Shown here: positions 1 to 9,559 of the stretch, one piece after another
How the letters are laid out: each line of letters opens with the position of its first letter
How positions within the stretch are numbered: position 1 is the first letter of the stretch
From: Nitzschia sp. pyKryTriq1
Lineage: Eukaryota > Bacillariophyta > Bacillariophyceae > Bacillariales > Bacillariaceae
Assembly (NCBI GenBank): GCA_956465555.1
Contig: OY101123.1
Coordinates: forward strand, 1,240,001 to 1,304,000
Length of the DNA stretch: 64,000 nt
Direction: 5' to 3'
Notes under the pieces: generated by a model
Told to the model about the DNA's origin: nothing
Databases searched by the model: none
What the model saw: only the letters and a program-made list of their open reading frames with translations
Program-made: the position numbers and the translations under genes

Positions 1-1362
1 CACTGAGGCAGGAACCTCCTCGGAAGTTTGTTTGGTGAGAGGATCTTCGCGCCGCTTCACTACTTCCGTGGCGGCATCGATATCTTCAAAACAGAAAATG
101 ACCTGATCAAAATCCATCTTGGGTGTAGCATTGGCGCCTTGACCCGCAACAGTGTATCGTTGATTGAAGATCAATGTCATGAGTTCGTTGTTCGTATCAA
201 TGCGCGACAAGGGAACGTTGACTATATGACGCTTGGTTTCATGGGCAACTGCCTTGATCAGACTCGTCTTTCCTGTGCCAGGTGGTCCATGGAGGAGCAG
301 ACCCAGCTTGTGAGGATAACCAGGTATCCCATATTTTCCAGACTTGTTCTGGAATTGATCAATGAGTTTGAGTAGATCGTGGCATTTCCGCGAGAATAGA
401 CTCTTGAATGTCTTTTCATCAGATAGTTTGTATTTTCCAAAGACCGGATATCGATGGCTACCGCGTCCTTCGAATCCTTTCAAGTCGTAGAAGAAGCGAT
501 CGTCGCATTGTTCCTTGGCTAGCTCCGACATGTACCAGCTATAAGCCTTCTGCACAAATGTATCCACAGAGGTTGGTCCCTCCGACCGAAGCAATAGATC
601 GATCGAACGATGGGTTACTGATTCATCACCATCCTCTGAATTCCGTTGCTTGGAAGAACTTCCACCACCACTGGTGGACTCCGAGATCCATAGATGAACG
701 GGCTTTCCATCAAACGCGCCAAGATCGTGCCACTTGTTATGCACTGGCTTTTGAATGATGGAGCAATTTTGAAGCATTCCATAGGTGGACGCGGAGCTAT
801 TATTAGTACCGACATTAGGAGTACTGAGCAGCTGGTGCCGGGATTTCGCCGGTATTTGTATTCCCAGTTTTCTCGAAAGTGACTTTTGGTACTGCAAGTC
901 ACCGGCGGTGCGGTTGTTGTTGTTCGAACTCAGAGCATCCGTCAATTCCAAGTTGAGTTCGACCGGGTCAAAACGGCAATGCTCATGGACATAGAGCTGG
1001 ATAGCCTTGATCAAGAAAGAGTTGTAGGAATCCTCGTCCGAGCCGCACCCAGTGACACCCGAGTTCAGGTTGGTTCGATTCGTATGGGAAATGGTTCTTC
1101 GGTACTGGCGCTTGGAGAAAAATCGGAGTCGGGACCACCACGTTTGTTCATTGTACACGTAGTTGCCGTTATTTCCACCACGACGGCTGCCGCTGAGTTG
1201 TTCTACGACTTTGGTGAGGATCACTGGAAGTGACATGGCTATGAGAGTATCTATCGTTGCATCTCCCGTCTTGAGCGCATTCATCAGACCGAGCATTTGA
1301 ATACCGTGGTAGTATGATCCTCCGCCTACTCCCCCGTTTCGTGGTGAATTACTGCCAAACAT
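1..1362 (-). CDS. BCS1-like AAA ATPase, C-terminus cut by window start
   Basis: A single open frame reads from an ATG at 1362 to the window edge, giving 454 codons with no stop, so the gene continues beyond base 1. Walker [10 protein letters not shown] lies at about residues 359-367 and Walker B FCFEDIDA near residue 423. The block just before Walker A (KYGIPGYPHKLGLLLHG) has the spacing of BCS1-type AAA proteins. BCS1 itself is a mitochondrial inner-membrane ATPase that inserts the Rieske protein into complex III. Here the N-terminal ~220 residues are Asn/Ser/Gly-rich, and I see no clear BCS1 membrane helix or presequence, so this may belong to the broader BCS1-like group of diatoms and plants rather than the true assembly factor. 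Family confidence is high; function is inference. Confidence 0.85.
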   Translation of the reverse strand, partial: MFGSNSPRNGGVGGGSYYHGIQMLGLMNALKTGDATIDTLIAMSLPVILTKVVEQLSGSRRGGNNGNYVYNEQTWWSRLRFFSKRQYRRTISHTNRTNLNSGVTGCGSDEDSYNSFLIKAIQLYVHEHCRFDPVELNLELTDALSSNNNNRTAGDLQYQKSLSRKLGIQIPAKSRHQLLSTPNVGTNNSSASTYGMLQNCSIIQKPVHNKWHDLGAFDGKPVHLWISESTSGGGSSSKQRNSEDGDESVTHRSIDLLLRSEGPTSVDTFVQKAYSWYMSELAKEQCDDRFFYDLKGFEGRGSHRYPVFGKYKLSDEKTFKSLFSRKCHDLLKLIDQFQNKSGKYGIPGYPHKLGLLLHGPPGTGKTSLIKAVAHETKRHIVNVPLSRIDTNNELMTLIFNQRYTVAGQGANATPKMDFDQVIFCFEDIDAATEVVKRREDPLTKQTSEEVPASV

Positions 1363-1658
1363 GATGATGAAGCGTTAGAACGAATTGCTGGAACACAAAA
1401 CACAAGTCAAGTGGATAAGTATCTGTTTTTTGTCGATAGATAGATCTATCAATCAATCTCAAACCCAGTTTGGGTCGTGATGGGCATGATGGACGTGGGA
1501 TGTGGAAGAACAAAAGAAGCGATAGAAGCTAGATGCGCGGCGGGTTCCGGGAAAAATAAAATAAGGAAATAGAATCCAAAAAAAGGCGCACGCGCGCGGC
1601 GGGGGTGGGTTTATTATTATTTGTTCGAGAATGTTCTTTTCGAGCGCGCAATTTTTTT

Positions 1659-1666
1659 TGACGTCA
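1659..1666. promoter_or_regulatory. TGACGTCA (CRE-like) site
   Basis: Perfect 8-bp palindrome about 297 bp upstream of the BCS1-like start and 288 bp upstream of the 1954 start. TGACGT elements are known CO2/light-responsive bZIP sites in diatom promoters. Use here is inferred from position only. Confidence 0.4.
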
Positions 1667-1696
1667 CTGACGACGACTGACGAACGACACTCTGAG

Positions 1697-1800
1697 TACA
1701 GTACCGGTACCAGGTACCAGGTATCGGTACCTATCGGTACCTGGTACTGCTGTACCGGTACCCGGACTGGACGTAGCTACCGGTACCAGGTACTCGTACC
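1697..1800. repeat. GTACCGGTAC-type palindromic cluster
   Basis: Dense run of overlapping GGTACC, ACCGGT and CAGGTACC words, including GTACCGGTACCAGGTACC. Similar clusters recur in other intergenic regions of the window. Confidence 0.8.
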
Positions 1801-1953
1801 GAGGAACGAAGAGATGACCCCATGCCCCGCATCCTCAACAAGCATCACGCACAAACACACAAATACGCAATACGCTCGTACGGCCACAAATTAAATCGAA
1901 GCAAAAGGCACATTGTTGTTTGCTGTTATTCCTACCTTGTAGTCGCAAGTAGC

Positions 1954-2925
1954 ATGAAGCCTCTTTCTTCACGAAAACTTACCCAAATCATGGTGCTGAA
2001 TTGGATTCTGGCACAGATTCCATCAGTAAAATGTTGGACGACGGTGCTAATGATTCCGCAACAACAAGTGCCGACCGCTGCCTTGTCTTCCTACTCCTCG
2101 TCGTCGGCAGCCACGCCAAAGATGATATCGGGACGACGAGCTCGCCATTCTCAATGGCTAAGATTGAATTTGTCTATGGATCCATCGATGGTTACAGAGT
2201 TGGGCGATGAGGATGAATTTATTGCGGAGGGTGCGACGGGTCAAGATGATTTTTGGCGTGACGAGGAGGATGAATTGGAAATGTTGCAAGGCGCTGGCGT
2301 GGATTTTGACGATGACGACGGCGACAGCGAAGAGGATTGGGTTCCTGACGCCATCAAAGCCGAACTGGAGGGTCCAAAGGGAAGGCATTTGACTCCTGCC
2401 AATGAGGTCATTTCTCCAACTACTGTAGACGAAGAGCCTCCTGCCAGTAGTATCCAAACCAAGCGCCCCTCCCCCTACACGGACGAAGAAGAGGAACTCA
2501 TCGAAGCCATGGGGGGGAAATACGCGGCCAGTGGACGTCGTGACGAAGGATATTTGGGAGACTGCACCCTGGCCGAAATCGCGATGGATTATTCTGTCCC
2601 TATCTGTTATCTGGCCGATGTCTTGTGCATGTGGGGTGCCCCAGTTCCAATAAATCCCAACGATCGACTAGGAGATTTGGTGACGGGAGAGCAGGCTTTT
2701 GCCCTGGTGGAAGCCGTCAACTCTATGGATATAGGCGTGCTACAGGATCGCTATTCGAATTTCAGTTTGATTCAACTGTGTGGCGAATTCGACATTGAAT
2801 TGAAAGATGCTTTTGAGTTTGCTATGAAGGAAGGTTGGAGCTTACCATTTGGTGTGCGCACGAATCTCAGAGTGGAACAAGAGGAGGAGCTATTGAGACT
2901 CTTCTCTTCGCTGTATCGGGGATGA
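1954..2925 (+). CDS. Unknown acidic protein with two HTH-like C-terminal modules
   Basis: The protein has 323 aa from the ATG at 1954; an in-frame ATG at 1822 would add 44 residues, but the upstream part looks like 5' leader. The N-terminal part is hydrophobic and Ser-rich and could be an organelle or secretory leader. It is followed by a very acidic middle (runs of D/E) and a folded C-terminal half. That half contains two similar ~50-residue modules: one beginning TLAEIAMDYSVPICYLADVL and one beginning SLIQLCGEFDIELKDAFEFA. Each has a short helix, a small turn and a second helix followed by Gly-x-x-x-Pro, resembling a helix-turn-helix. I do not recognise a named family. DNA or RNA binding is only a guess from the fold-like pattern. 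The frame is open and uses ordinary codons. Confidence 0.75.
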   Translation: MKPLSSRKLTQIMVLNWILAQIPSVKCWTTVLMIPQQQVPTAALSSYSSSSAATPKMISGRRARHSQWLRLNLSMDPSMVTELGDEDEFIAEGATGQDDFWRDEEDELEMLQGAGVDFDDDDGDSEEDWVPDAIKAELEGPKGRHLTPANEVISPTTVDEEPPASSIQTKRPSPYTDEEEELIEAMGGKYAASGRRDEGYLGDCTLAEIAMDYSVPICYLADVLCMWGAPVPINPNDRLGDLVTGEQAFALVEAVNSMDIGVLQDRYSNFSLIQLCGEFDIELKDAFEFAMKEGWSLPFGVRTNLRVEQEEELLRLFSSLYRG

Positions 2926-2999
2926 ATTTGGCGTTGAAAGATGCGTATCGTGATTTCATAATGATGTGATATTATGTTATAAGCCTGGTTTAGAATACT

Positions 3000-5069
3000 T
3001 TAGAATCCCTTGCTCGCTTCAATGGACGCCAGTCTTGCGAGAGATACAAATTGTTTTACCTTTCCGTGGTCTTTGGTGCCCGGACTGGCTTCCACCCCAC
3101 TGCTGACATCGACACCCCATGGTCGTGTGGACATGATGGCATCTTCAATGTTCTCAGGGGTCAAACCACCGGCGATAAGGACAGGCAAGCCAGCGTTTTG
3201 AAGCTTTTCGGCGATACTCCAATCGAAGGTGACACCGGTACCTCCACCAGCCTTTGCTCCCTTGATGGAAGTGTCTAGTAGGATGGCGACTGGATCAGTC
3301 GTGATGGATTCAAGTAATCGTTCGACGGCGTCTTCTGTTGCCTTGCCTGTTTCTGGGTCTGTCTCGATGTCGACCACTCGGATAGCTGGTACTCCATACA
3401 ATGATTCGCTAGCAGCCTCCATTCCTTCGTTGCCATGCAACTGTACCATATCCAGCCCGCACTCTTCCACCATTTCGCGAATGTATTCCGGGGATTGATT
3501 TTGAAACACTCCTACTACCATTGGTCTTCGTCCAGCATCCTCCAAGGCACGGGCATTCACAACCAGTTGATTCATAGGAGATTCTTGCTTGGAGCTCGAC
3601 ACGGCCATACGACCAGTACGCTCTCCGAAGGCGCGAACGGTGTCTACGATAGACTTGGCTTGATCCGAAGTCACGCAACGCTTGCTCTTGGGAACGAAGA
3701 TGGTTCCAATCAAGTTGGCGCCCGCCTGACAGGCCACCTGCGCATCCTCGGCGTTGGTTACCCCACACACTTTGACTAGCTTGGTCCCTGCTGTATAAGC
3801 GCCTCCTGCCAGACTGTTCGCCGATGCAAAGTCCACAGGATCCAAGCACAAACTTTGAATGGCAACTTTGGGATCGGCGGCTCTCATGAGTGATTCTCCA
3901 ATCAAACACATGCCCACATTGATCTGGCGATAACGATCCACATCAAAGGCCGTCGACATTCCCGATAGGGAGCAGATTGCATATTCGGAATTCGGGTCGC
4001 TGTGATCAAAATTGCATCCTTGTTCAGTCAAAAGTTCTGCCACATGTTCAGTGGTGTGCAAGTCCATCTGAAAGGTATGTAGATTGCGGTTGTTGACTCC
4101 AATCACTTTTGCCCCCGCCTGCAAAGCCACTTCGAGTTCGGAATCGGCGTGAACCTCCACCAACGGTTCCATCCCAAAACTTCTAGCATGATCGATCAAC
4201 TCCTTCAGTAAGTGTTGAGGCAACACGGCAACAATCAACAAAATTGTATCTGCTCCTGCCGCAATCGCCTCTGTAATTTGGTATTTGTTGACGGTAAATT
4301 CCTTTCGCAAGACAGCGGGCCTCGCGTAGTCCTGGTTTGTAGTCTGCAACCTCACTTCTGTCATATCTTCCAAACTACCTTTGAAGTAGCGAGGTTCCGT
4401 CAACACGCTAATAATATTGGCTCCCGCACTGGCATATTTCTGAGCTTGCTCCCCCGCATTCAAATTCACGGCAATATCTCCCTTGCTCGGAGACGCCCTC
4501 TTAAATTCGGCTGCCAAGGCCATTCGTGGACTTTGCTCCTGAATGACCTTTCTCAGATCCAGGATGGATCCATGCTCGTCCCAAAACTCTTGAATTTTGG
4601 CTTTTAATATTTCTTCCGACGGAGTCGACGGATTTGCCTACATGGACGTGCATAACAAACATAAAACGGCATGAGTGACCAGTTGGCGGAAAGAAACAAC
4701 GATATTGCATTTCACCAGCTCTGAAAACGTTTTACGCACCAGAAAGGCCTCATAATCCAAAATACGTGTGGCCGTGATCGTCTGTAACTTGGATAGTTTA
4801 TGGTTGGGATCCTGGAATCCAAACAAGTGGCGTCCGTCAAACGAGGGGTCGGTAGATCCTTGCAACAGACTATTCAGGGCGGAATGGAGCTGTTCGTCTG
4901 TATACTCTGGGAAGTCAGAAGTATCCGGCTTCATGGGTGTAGTCTCTGTAGTAGAAAAGATAGAAGACAGTCTTTGATTCTTCGGAGTAAGGGGAGACTG
5001 AAAACTGATGCCAAGAGAAAGGAGCGAAACAAACCAGAAGAACCAAAGCGACGGGGGAAACTCTGCCAT
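3000..5069 (-). CDS. trpC-trpF: Plastid-targeted indole-3-glycerol-phosphate synthase / phosphoribosylanthranilate isomerase fusion
   Basis: Two exons, 5069-4740 and 4637-3000, are joined in phase 0 across a 102-nt GTGCGT...TAG intron, giving 655 aa. Residues ~1-22 form a signal peptide ending LSLGIS, followed by Phe (FQSPL). This is the diatom plastid pre-sequence pattern, so the enzyme should act in the stroma. Residues ~110-390 are IGPS: AEFKRASPSKG with the catalytic Lys near 156, LRKEFTV, LVEVHADSELE and GVNNRNL. Residues ~395-655 are PRAI: KVCGVTN with the catalytic Cys near 400, and LLDTSIKG with the catalytic Asp. Together they catalyse two successive steps of tryptophan synthesis, from phosphoribosylanthranilate to indole-3-glycerol phosphate. 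The TrpC-TrpF order matches the bacterial fusion. All key residues are present, so it looks functional. Confidence 0.95.
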
Positions 5070-5599
5070 AATGTGGGAAACGCAAATAAAAATGGAAAGT
5101 CGATTATTTGACCGAAAGATATTTTTAGTATAACCTGCACTGTATCGCTCGCCTGGAGTTGGTGACACGATGGGCGGTTTGGAATAGTGTTTATTGTTGT
5201 AAACAAAAGGGAGAGTTGTGACTTGACGATTGCCGATCGACGATGTTGCATGGATGTGGAAGGTTCAAGGTTCAAGATAAAGCTAATAATCGTGGCGACG
5301 TTTTGCATGCAACGAGCAACGACGAACAACGTACTGCTTTCGTTAGTTCCGAGCCACGAAATTTGAGTGCGTAGTGTAGTTCAAAAGTTGGCGCTTGTGC
5401 TTTTTACTTTTTACAGGTTTTAAAAAGATTGGTCGTCGGGGTCGAATCCCGCGCCAGTCACGCCCACGCCAAAAAATCAAAAAATGCCGCCGAACTCCGA
5501 CCTGTTTCGCAGAGCGTCGTCTTTACTCGAGCGAGATCCCGAGGCTTCTTGAAACACCGCATCCTCCTGTTCACACAAATTCTGCCGTGAACAAGCAAG
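5070..5599. other. Intergenic, divergent promoter region
   Basis: Separates trpC-F (minus) from the small gene at 5600 (plus). A T-arm-like stretch near 5440-5460 (GGGGTCGAATCCC) was examined and does not form a tRNA. Nothing else recognisable. Confidence 0.5.
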
Positions 5600-6133
5600 A
5601 TGCAAGTGAAACGATCGTTGTCCAACATGCTGGCTTCAGTTGCCAGCCCCACTCGCCTCCTGACTCGCCCTACCATGACGCCTACTCCTACCGAGAACCA
5701 TGATGACAAGGAGAAGGAAAACAAGACGGACGACAATGTCGGAGCTGTCGTGACGGAAGCGAAACACGACTCCGACAAAAAGGAGGAGTCGTCGTCGACT
5801 CCCGACTGGGAAGAAGATATCGCCAAGCTTCTCCCTCGTCCTCCTACCAAGGACGGCAAGCCTGTGATCACCTGTCTCGATTTCGGCGTGAACCGAGAAG
5901 CACGCGAAGAAAAGTATCCGTATGCCTTCTTCTGCTCGGGCTGCATCTTCTTTGTCCAGGAATACGGCATCATGTCTGCGGGCCGCCGCAAGAAAATGCT
6001 CCCCAACGGGAGTCGCTTCAAGTGTACCGCCAAGCATCCGAGCTTTGAGGAGCCGGCTCCCAACAAGATTCATTCCTCTCTCATGGGGGAGAGTGAAAAC
6101 GAGGATGAGGATGATACTTCTCGCGACTTCTAA
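5600..6133 (+). CDS. Small unknown protein with acidic tail
   Basis: 177 aa from ATG at 5600. Residues 1-25 are Ser/Arg/Leu-rich with few acids (MQVKRSLSNMLASVASPTRL), which would suit a mitochondrial-type presequence. Residues 26-75 are a charged, probably disordered Lys/Glu/Asp-rich linker. Residues ~80-155 form the conserved-looking core with FFCSGCIFF and a later FKCTAKH; CxxC plus one further Cys could suggest metal binding but is too little to assign. The C-terminus is acidic (ESENEDEDD). I do not recognise the family. The open frame and its position between two well-supported genes support it as real. Confidence 0.6.
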   Translation: MQVKRSLSNMLASVASPTRLLTRPTMTPTPTENHDDKEKENKTDDNVGAVVTEAKHDSDKKEESSSTPDWEEDIAKLLPRPPTKDGKPVITCLDFGVNREAREEKYPYAFFCSGCIFFVQEYGIMSAGRRKKMLPNGSRFKCTAKHPSFEEPAPNKIHSSLMGESENEDEDDTSRDF

Positions 6134-6404
6134 GGACACCAACCAGGTCCGGGGAGCGAACAGGCTCAACAATGACGCCCATGAGACTGCCGCGCGAGAA
6201 GGCCGGTGCTCTTCATTCATGTCTGCTGTTGCCTTTATCTGTTCAGGGAGCATCTGTTCGGAACTTTTCAATCACAATGCTTTCACGCTGCCGGAAATAA
6301 GTCATAGTTTCGAATTGTAGGAACGCCTCTTTCTCTAGTAGTTTTAGCCTCTTTCTCGTCACCACGCCAGGCAAATGTTCGCGTACTGCACCGCTGCCAG
6401 CTGC

Positions 6405-7931
6405 TTAGGTTTCGAGCACACTTCGTAGTTGCAGTTTCACTCTCGGGTCGATTTGGGTGCCTTGCTTTTGTCCTCGTGCCCACTTTTTGACTGATTCGCA
6501 AAGGCTCTCGCTGTCTTCGGTGGGAAGCAATTGATCCAGCGCGAGAAGGGTGGTGAAATCACAGAGTTCTTGCAGCAATAGTCGATCGTCGTCAAGTAGA
6601 CCCAGGAGCGTTTTCTTAGTCTTGTTGGTCAAGCTTCCATTCTTCTTGACCGAGCTCGTCGCGGACGATCCCGCATAGACACCTTCATGGCTCAACATGG
6701 CGGTATTGACCAAACATAACACAGAATCCAAGGTCTTGGTTTCCTTGCCATTAATGAAAATGGCGTGTTTTGTGGGGACCTCACGCTGATTCGTGCTAGA
6801 ATCGACAATGATCATTCCTTCATGGACCATCTGTACACTAACATCACTCAATTGAAAGGCTTCGGTCGCTCCAGTATTGCCGTCCATGGCCAAGGTTGCA
6901 AAGGGCTTGCCGTCCAAGCGGCCTCGGGACTTCATATGGGCAATTTGCAAGGTGGCACCGATTTTGACGTCCAACCCAAACACGGGAAGAGCATCTTCCT
7001 GTTCATGTCGCACATCGGGGTGAGAAAAGATCCATCCCACTGGAACCAGATCCAATCGATCGGCAAGTTTCATCACCTGAGGATTGTCGGTCAGTAAAGA
7101 TTCCGCGGTGGAAGCATCGTAGATGTCTTGGGTTTTGGTTTGGCCTGGCGGTTCCCAGACAGCCTGGACTTTGGCGACGGTACAAAAGTCATCACCTGAT
7201 ACTTGACTGGAAAGAGAGGTTCGTGCTTTTCGGGGACTCTTGTCGACTCGTTCCCGTTGTATGGTTCCCAGCAACAATCCTACCCGTGACAAAACCCCGC
7301 CCTTTGTGTCCGCTGTGCTCTTTTTCTTGACGATTCCATTGACATGAAATCGCTCCGCCGAAAATCGACACATATAGACTCTTTTGAGAGGCCCTTCCGG
7401 TTGGGCTTCGACCACGTGCAACGACGATTGGAGATGTGCGATGGCGCCATAGGACATGCTCTTGTTGGAAGCACGTTTTGTTTTACTTTTCAAAAGTGCA
7501 TGTTCGTAGTCTTTGGCAAGGTCGGGAAAGGGATCCCAGGTGTGGGGATCGACTTTGAGTTGCGAAAAGCGAGACTCGGTTGGTTTCTTATAATGAGTAG
7601 ATTGAATAGTAATCAAGGACCCGTGCTTGACGGGTAGACTAGCCAGAAGATCTGAGGTGTCCTCAATGGTACAAGAACCTACTTGAATCTTCGAACCGTC
7701 TTCAACGGAAAAGGGTTTCAGGATGTCATCCACCGTCATGGTACCTTCTGCTCCTTGGGGGACAATGATTTTTTCCATGGACCCATCGGCAAGTCGGATT
7801 CGCAGCACCATTCCGCCTGCGGACGAGGATGCCGTTACGAGAGGAGGAGGATGTGTCATCCAACCCATCGTAGCGAGAACGAGCAAGCAGAACTTGGGAA
7901 GCGACGGCTTTGAACTGTTGTTTAATCTCAT
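6405..7931 (-). CDS. Npl4-like protein with N-terminal signal peptide (probable SELMA sNpl4)
   Basis: 508 aa in one exon from ATG 7931. Residues ~1-35 form a signal peptide (hydrophobic core FCLLVLATMGW, probable cleavage near LVTA/SSSAG). Residues ~40-115 read as a ubiquitin-like domain (MVLRIRLADGSMEKIIVPQG). The rest has Npl4-family signatures: ERFHVNGIV, RVGLLLGTI, VQAVWEPPGQ and ADRLDLVPVGWIFSHP of the MPN-like domain. Npl4 with Ufd1 is the cofactor of Cdc48, which extracts ubiquitinated proteins. The cytosolic form has no signal peptide. In red-plastid algae a second, symbiont-derived set (SELMA) imports proteins across the second outermost plastid membrane. The signal peptide, with no Phe at +1, fits the periplastidal compartment. 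Plain ER targeting cannot be excluded from sequence alone. Confidence 0.85.
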   Translation of the reverse strand: MRLNNSSKPSLPKFCLLVLATMGWMTHPPPLVTASSSAGGMVLRIRLADGSMEKIIVPQGAEGTMTVDDILKPFSVEDGSKIQVGSCTIEDTSDLLASLPVKHGSLITIQSTHYKKPTESRFSQLKVDPHTWDPFPDLAKDYEHALLKSKTKRASNKSMSYGAIAHLQSSLHVVEAQPEGPLKRVYMCRFSAERFHVNGIVKKKSTADTKGGVLSRVGLLLGTIQRERVDKSPRKARTSLSSQVSGDDFCTVAKVQAVWEPPGQTKTQDIYDASTAESLLTDNPQVMKLADRLDLVPVGWIFSHPDVRHEQEDALPVFGLDVKIGATLQIAHMKSRGRLDGKPFATLAMDGNTGATEAFQLSDVSVQMVHEGMIIVDSSTNQREVPTKHAIFINGKETKTLDSVLCLVNTAMLSHEGVYAGSSATSSVKKNGSLTNKTKKTLLGLLDDDRLLLQELCDFTTLLALDQLLPTEDSESLCESVKKWARGQKQGTQIDPRVKLQLRSVLET

Positions 7932-8402
7932 GGTGGTGAATATTGGGGTGATCGAGCGAGGGCAAGACTTTAAAAGAATGGAAGGTGCCAGTAGGTTGTT
8001 TTCGGTGAACTATTATGGTGATCGATTGCACTATAATGATTGTGACACTCGTAAGCAGTACTTTCTGTACAAGTATGGCGCTGTCATCATCGTCAAACAT
8101 CCTCCATCATGCATGATGGGCGTTTCGTGGTTTCGTGCTTCGTCGTGATCTTGGATCTTCTTCCACGCGTCACAACATCAAGCGAAAGATCCAAATCGAC
8201 CATCTCCGACTCAATGGACCACTTAAATTCGGCCTCTCTCATCTCGTCATCGTCGTCGCACGCGTCTCGCACGTCGCACGTCGCACCGCATGAAGGGACA
8301 CCATTTCGACTTGCGACGTTCGACGTGAATCTCTCCATGGGACGTTGCACGATCGTCTCATTGCAACGTACAGGTAGTGCAAACAGAGAGCGCACTCTCA
8401 AC
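7932..8402. other. Intergenic, divergent promoter
   Basis: Lies between the Npl4-like gene (minus) and the acetyltransferase (plus). An in-frame ATG at 8109 would add 98 residues to the acetyltransferase, but that stretch is low-complexity (Ser-rich, GTCGCAC repeats) and more likely leader DNA. Confidence 0.5.
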
Positions 8403-9530
8403 ATGGCAGAGTCTCGCCAAGACATTTACGAGGTGAACGTGGAGAATGGAGATACAATATCCTACGAGATTCGAGGACTTCGAGACGAGAAGGAAATCGA
8501 AAGTTGGGCAGCCTTCTGTGCTTCTGTCTTCAGCTACAAGGCAAATCCTCCTCCAGCCTCCTATTTTGAACGACATTATCGCAATGATCCCACACGATCC
8601 CCCAGTCTGGTTCGAGTGGCCTTGTATCAAGGTCAAATAGTTGCATCCTGTCGTCTCTTTTTACGAGAGGTATCTACTGGGGATGGGACGGGATCCTCAT
8701 TGTCAGCGGGAGGGATCGGAGAAGTGTGCACGGCGGACGATCATCGACGACGAGGACTATCCAAAGTGCTATTACGAAATGTCATTGAAATTATGCAAGA
8801 ACGGCGATTGCAGGTATCCCTCCTGCACGCGGCGCCCGCATTCTTTCCCGTTTACGAAAAGGCTGGAGGATATGTGTGCACGACGAGCAGTTGGTCTGTA
8901 GTCCCGATTTCGACAGCCGACGAAAGAATGACAAGCACAATCACTACTTCTGCGAGTACTAGCAGTGCCGTTCCTACTACTATTCGAAAGGCATCCTTTC
9001 CCAATGACACGGAGCGGTTGTCGCACTTGCATCGGATCTACTCGGAACAGCGATTTGCCGGTTGCATTCTTCGCTCGACCGATTATTGGAATGACTACCT
9101 GAGCATTGAGCTCCAAGGATCGCTTTGGGTGCTAGAAGTTGGTGGGACCGTTGTGTCGTGGCTCTCCCTGCGCTCCCGTGGCGATCGCTTTCAGCTGCGT
9201 GAATTCGGATTTGACCAGAACTGCTCGGTAACTGGGATCACAACCAGCACGGCCTTGTCAACGTTGCTGGCCCATGCCATTAAAGAACTTCCAACCTCAT
9301 CCGAGGACGACGACGACGACGACTCGCGGTTGTTGGCAGTGCCGACCTTTCTCTTGGATGAGTGCCGGTCGCGGGGTGGCGAGGAATCCTTACCGCACAT
9401 AGATTGGCCCAAGTTGACAAATGACGATGACTTGGGATGGATGTACAAGATTCTGGATGAGAGGATCGTAATTGCATCCATCGACGGATCCCAAACGCCT
9501 CATCTGATATGGCCCGCCGATTCGTTCTAG
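8403..9530 (+). CDS. GNAT-family N-acetyltransferase
   Basis: 375 aa from ATG 8403 (MAESRQDIYEV); an upstream in-frame ATG at 8109 is possible but less likely. The GNAT core is visible at ~residues 65-165: strand LVRVALYQGQIVASCRLFLR, then GEVCTADDHRRRGLSKVLL containing the R-x-x-G-x acetyl-CoA pyrophosphate loop, then helix and strand ending PVYEKAGGYV. A second, less conserved half (residues ~190-375) with its own strand-rich part resembles the two-domain layout of Eis/LYC1-type acetyltransferases. Substrate unknown. It contains a run of six Asp. No targeting signal seen, so probably cytosolic. Confidence 0.8.
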   Translation: MAESRQDIYEVNVENGDTISYEIRGLRDEKEIESWAAFCASVFSYKANPPPASYFERHYRNDPTRSPSLVRVALYQGQIVASCRLFLREVSTGDGTGSSLSAGGIGEVCTADDHRRRGLSKVLLRNVIEIMQERRLQVSLLHAAPAFFPVYEKAGGYVCTTSSWSVVPISTADERMTSTITTSASTSSAVPTTIRKASFPNDTERLSHLHRIYSEQRFAGCILRSTDYWNDYLSIELQGSLWVLEVGGTVVSWLSLRSRGDRFQLREFGFDQNCSVTGITTSTALSTLLAHAIKELPTSSEDDDDDDSRLLAVPTFLLDECRSRGGEESLPHIDWPKLTNDDDLGWMYKILDERIVIASIDGSQTPHLIWPADSF

Positions 9531-9559
9531 ACGCATCGTCTATGCTTCCTTTTACTCGC

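Larger units (their letters stand above)
1363..1953. other. Intergenic, probable divergent promoter
   Basis: This stretch separates the divergent BCS1-like gene and the HTH-module gene. It holds a perfect TGACGTCA palindrome at 1659-1666 and a GTACCGGTAC-rich cluster at 1697-1800. An in-frame upstream ATG at 1822 could extend the next gene, but that part reads like leader sequence (AC-rich). No RNA gene seen. Confidence 0.6.

Noticed and set aside
1822-1953. Upstream extension of the HTH-module protein
   Set aside because: AC-rich leader-like sequence with no protein character; the later ATG at 1954 gives a more natural start.
5425-5465. T-arm-like GGGGTCGAATCCC suggesting a tRNA
   Set aside because: The TTC of the T-loop is replaced by GTC, and no matching D-arm, anticodon stem or acceptor pairs were found on either strand.
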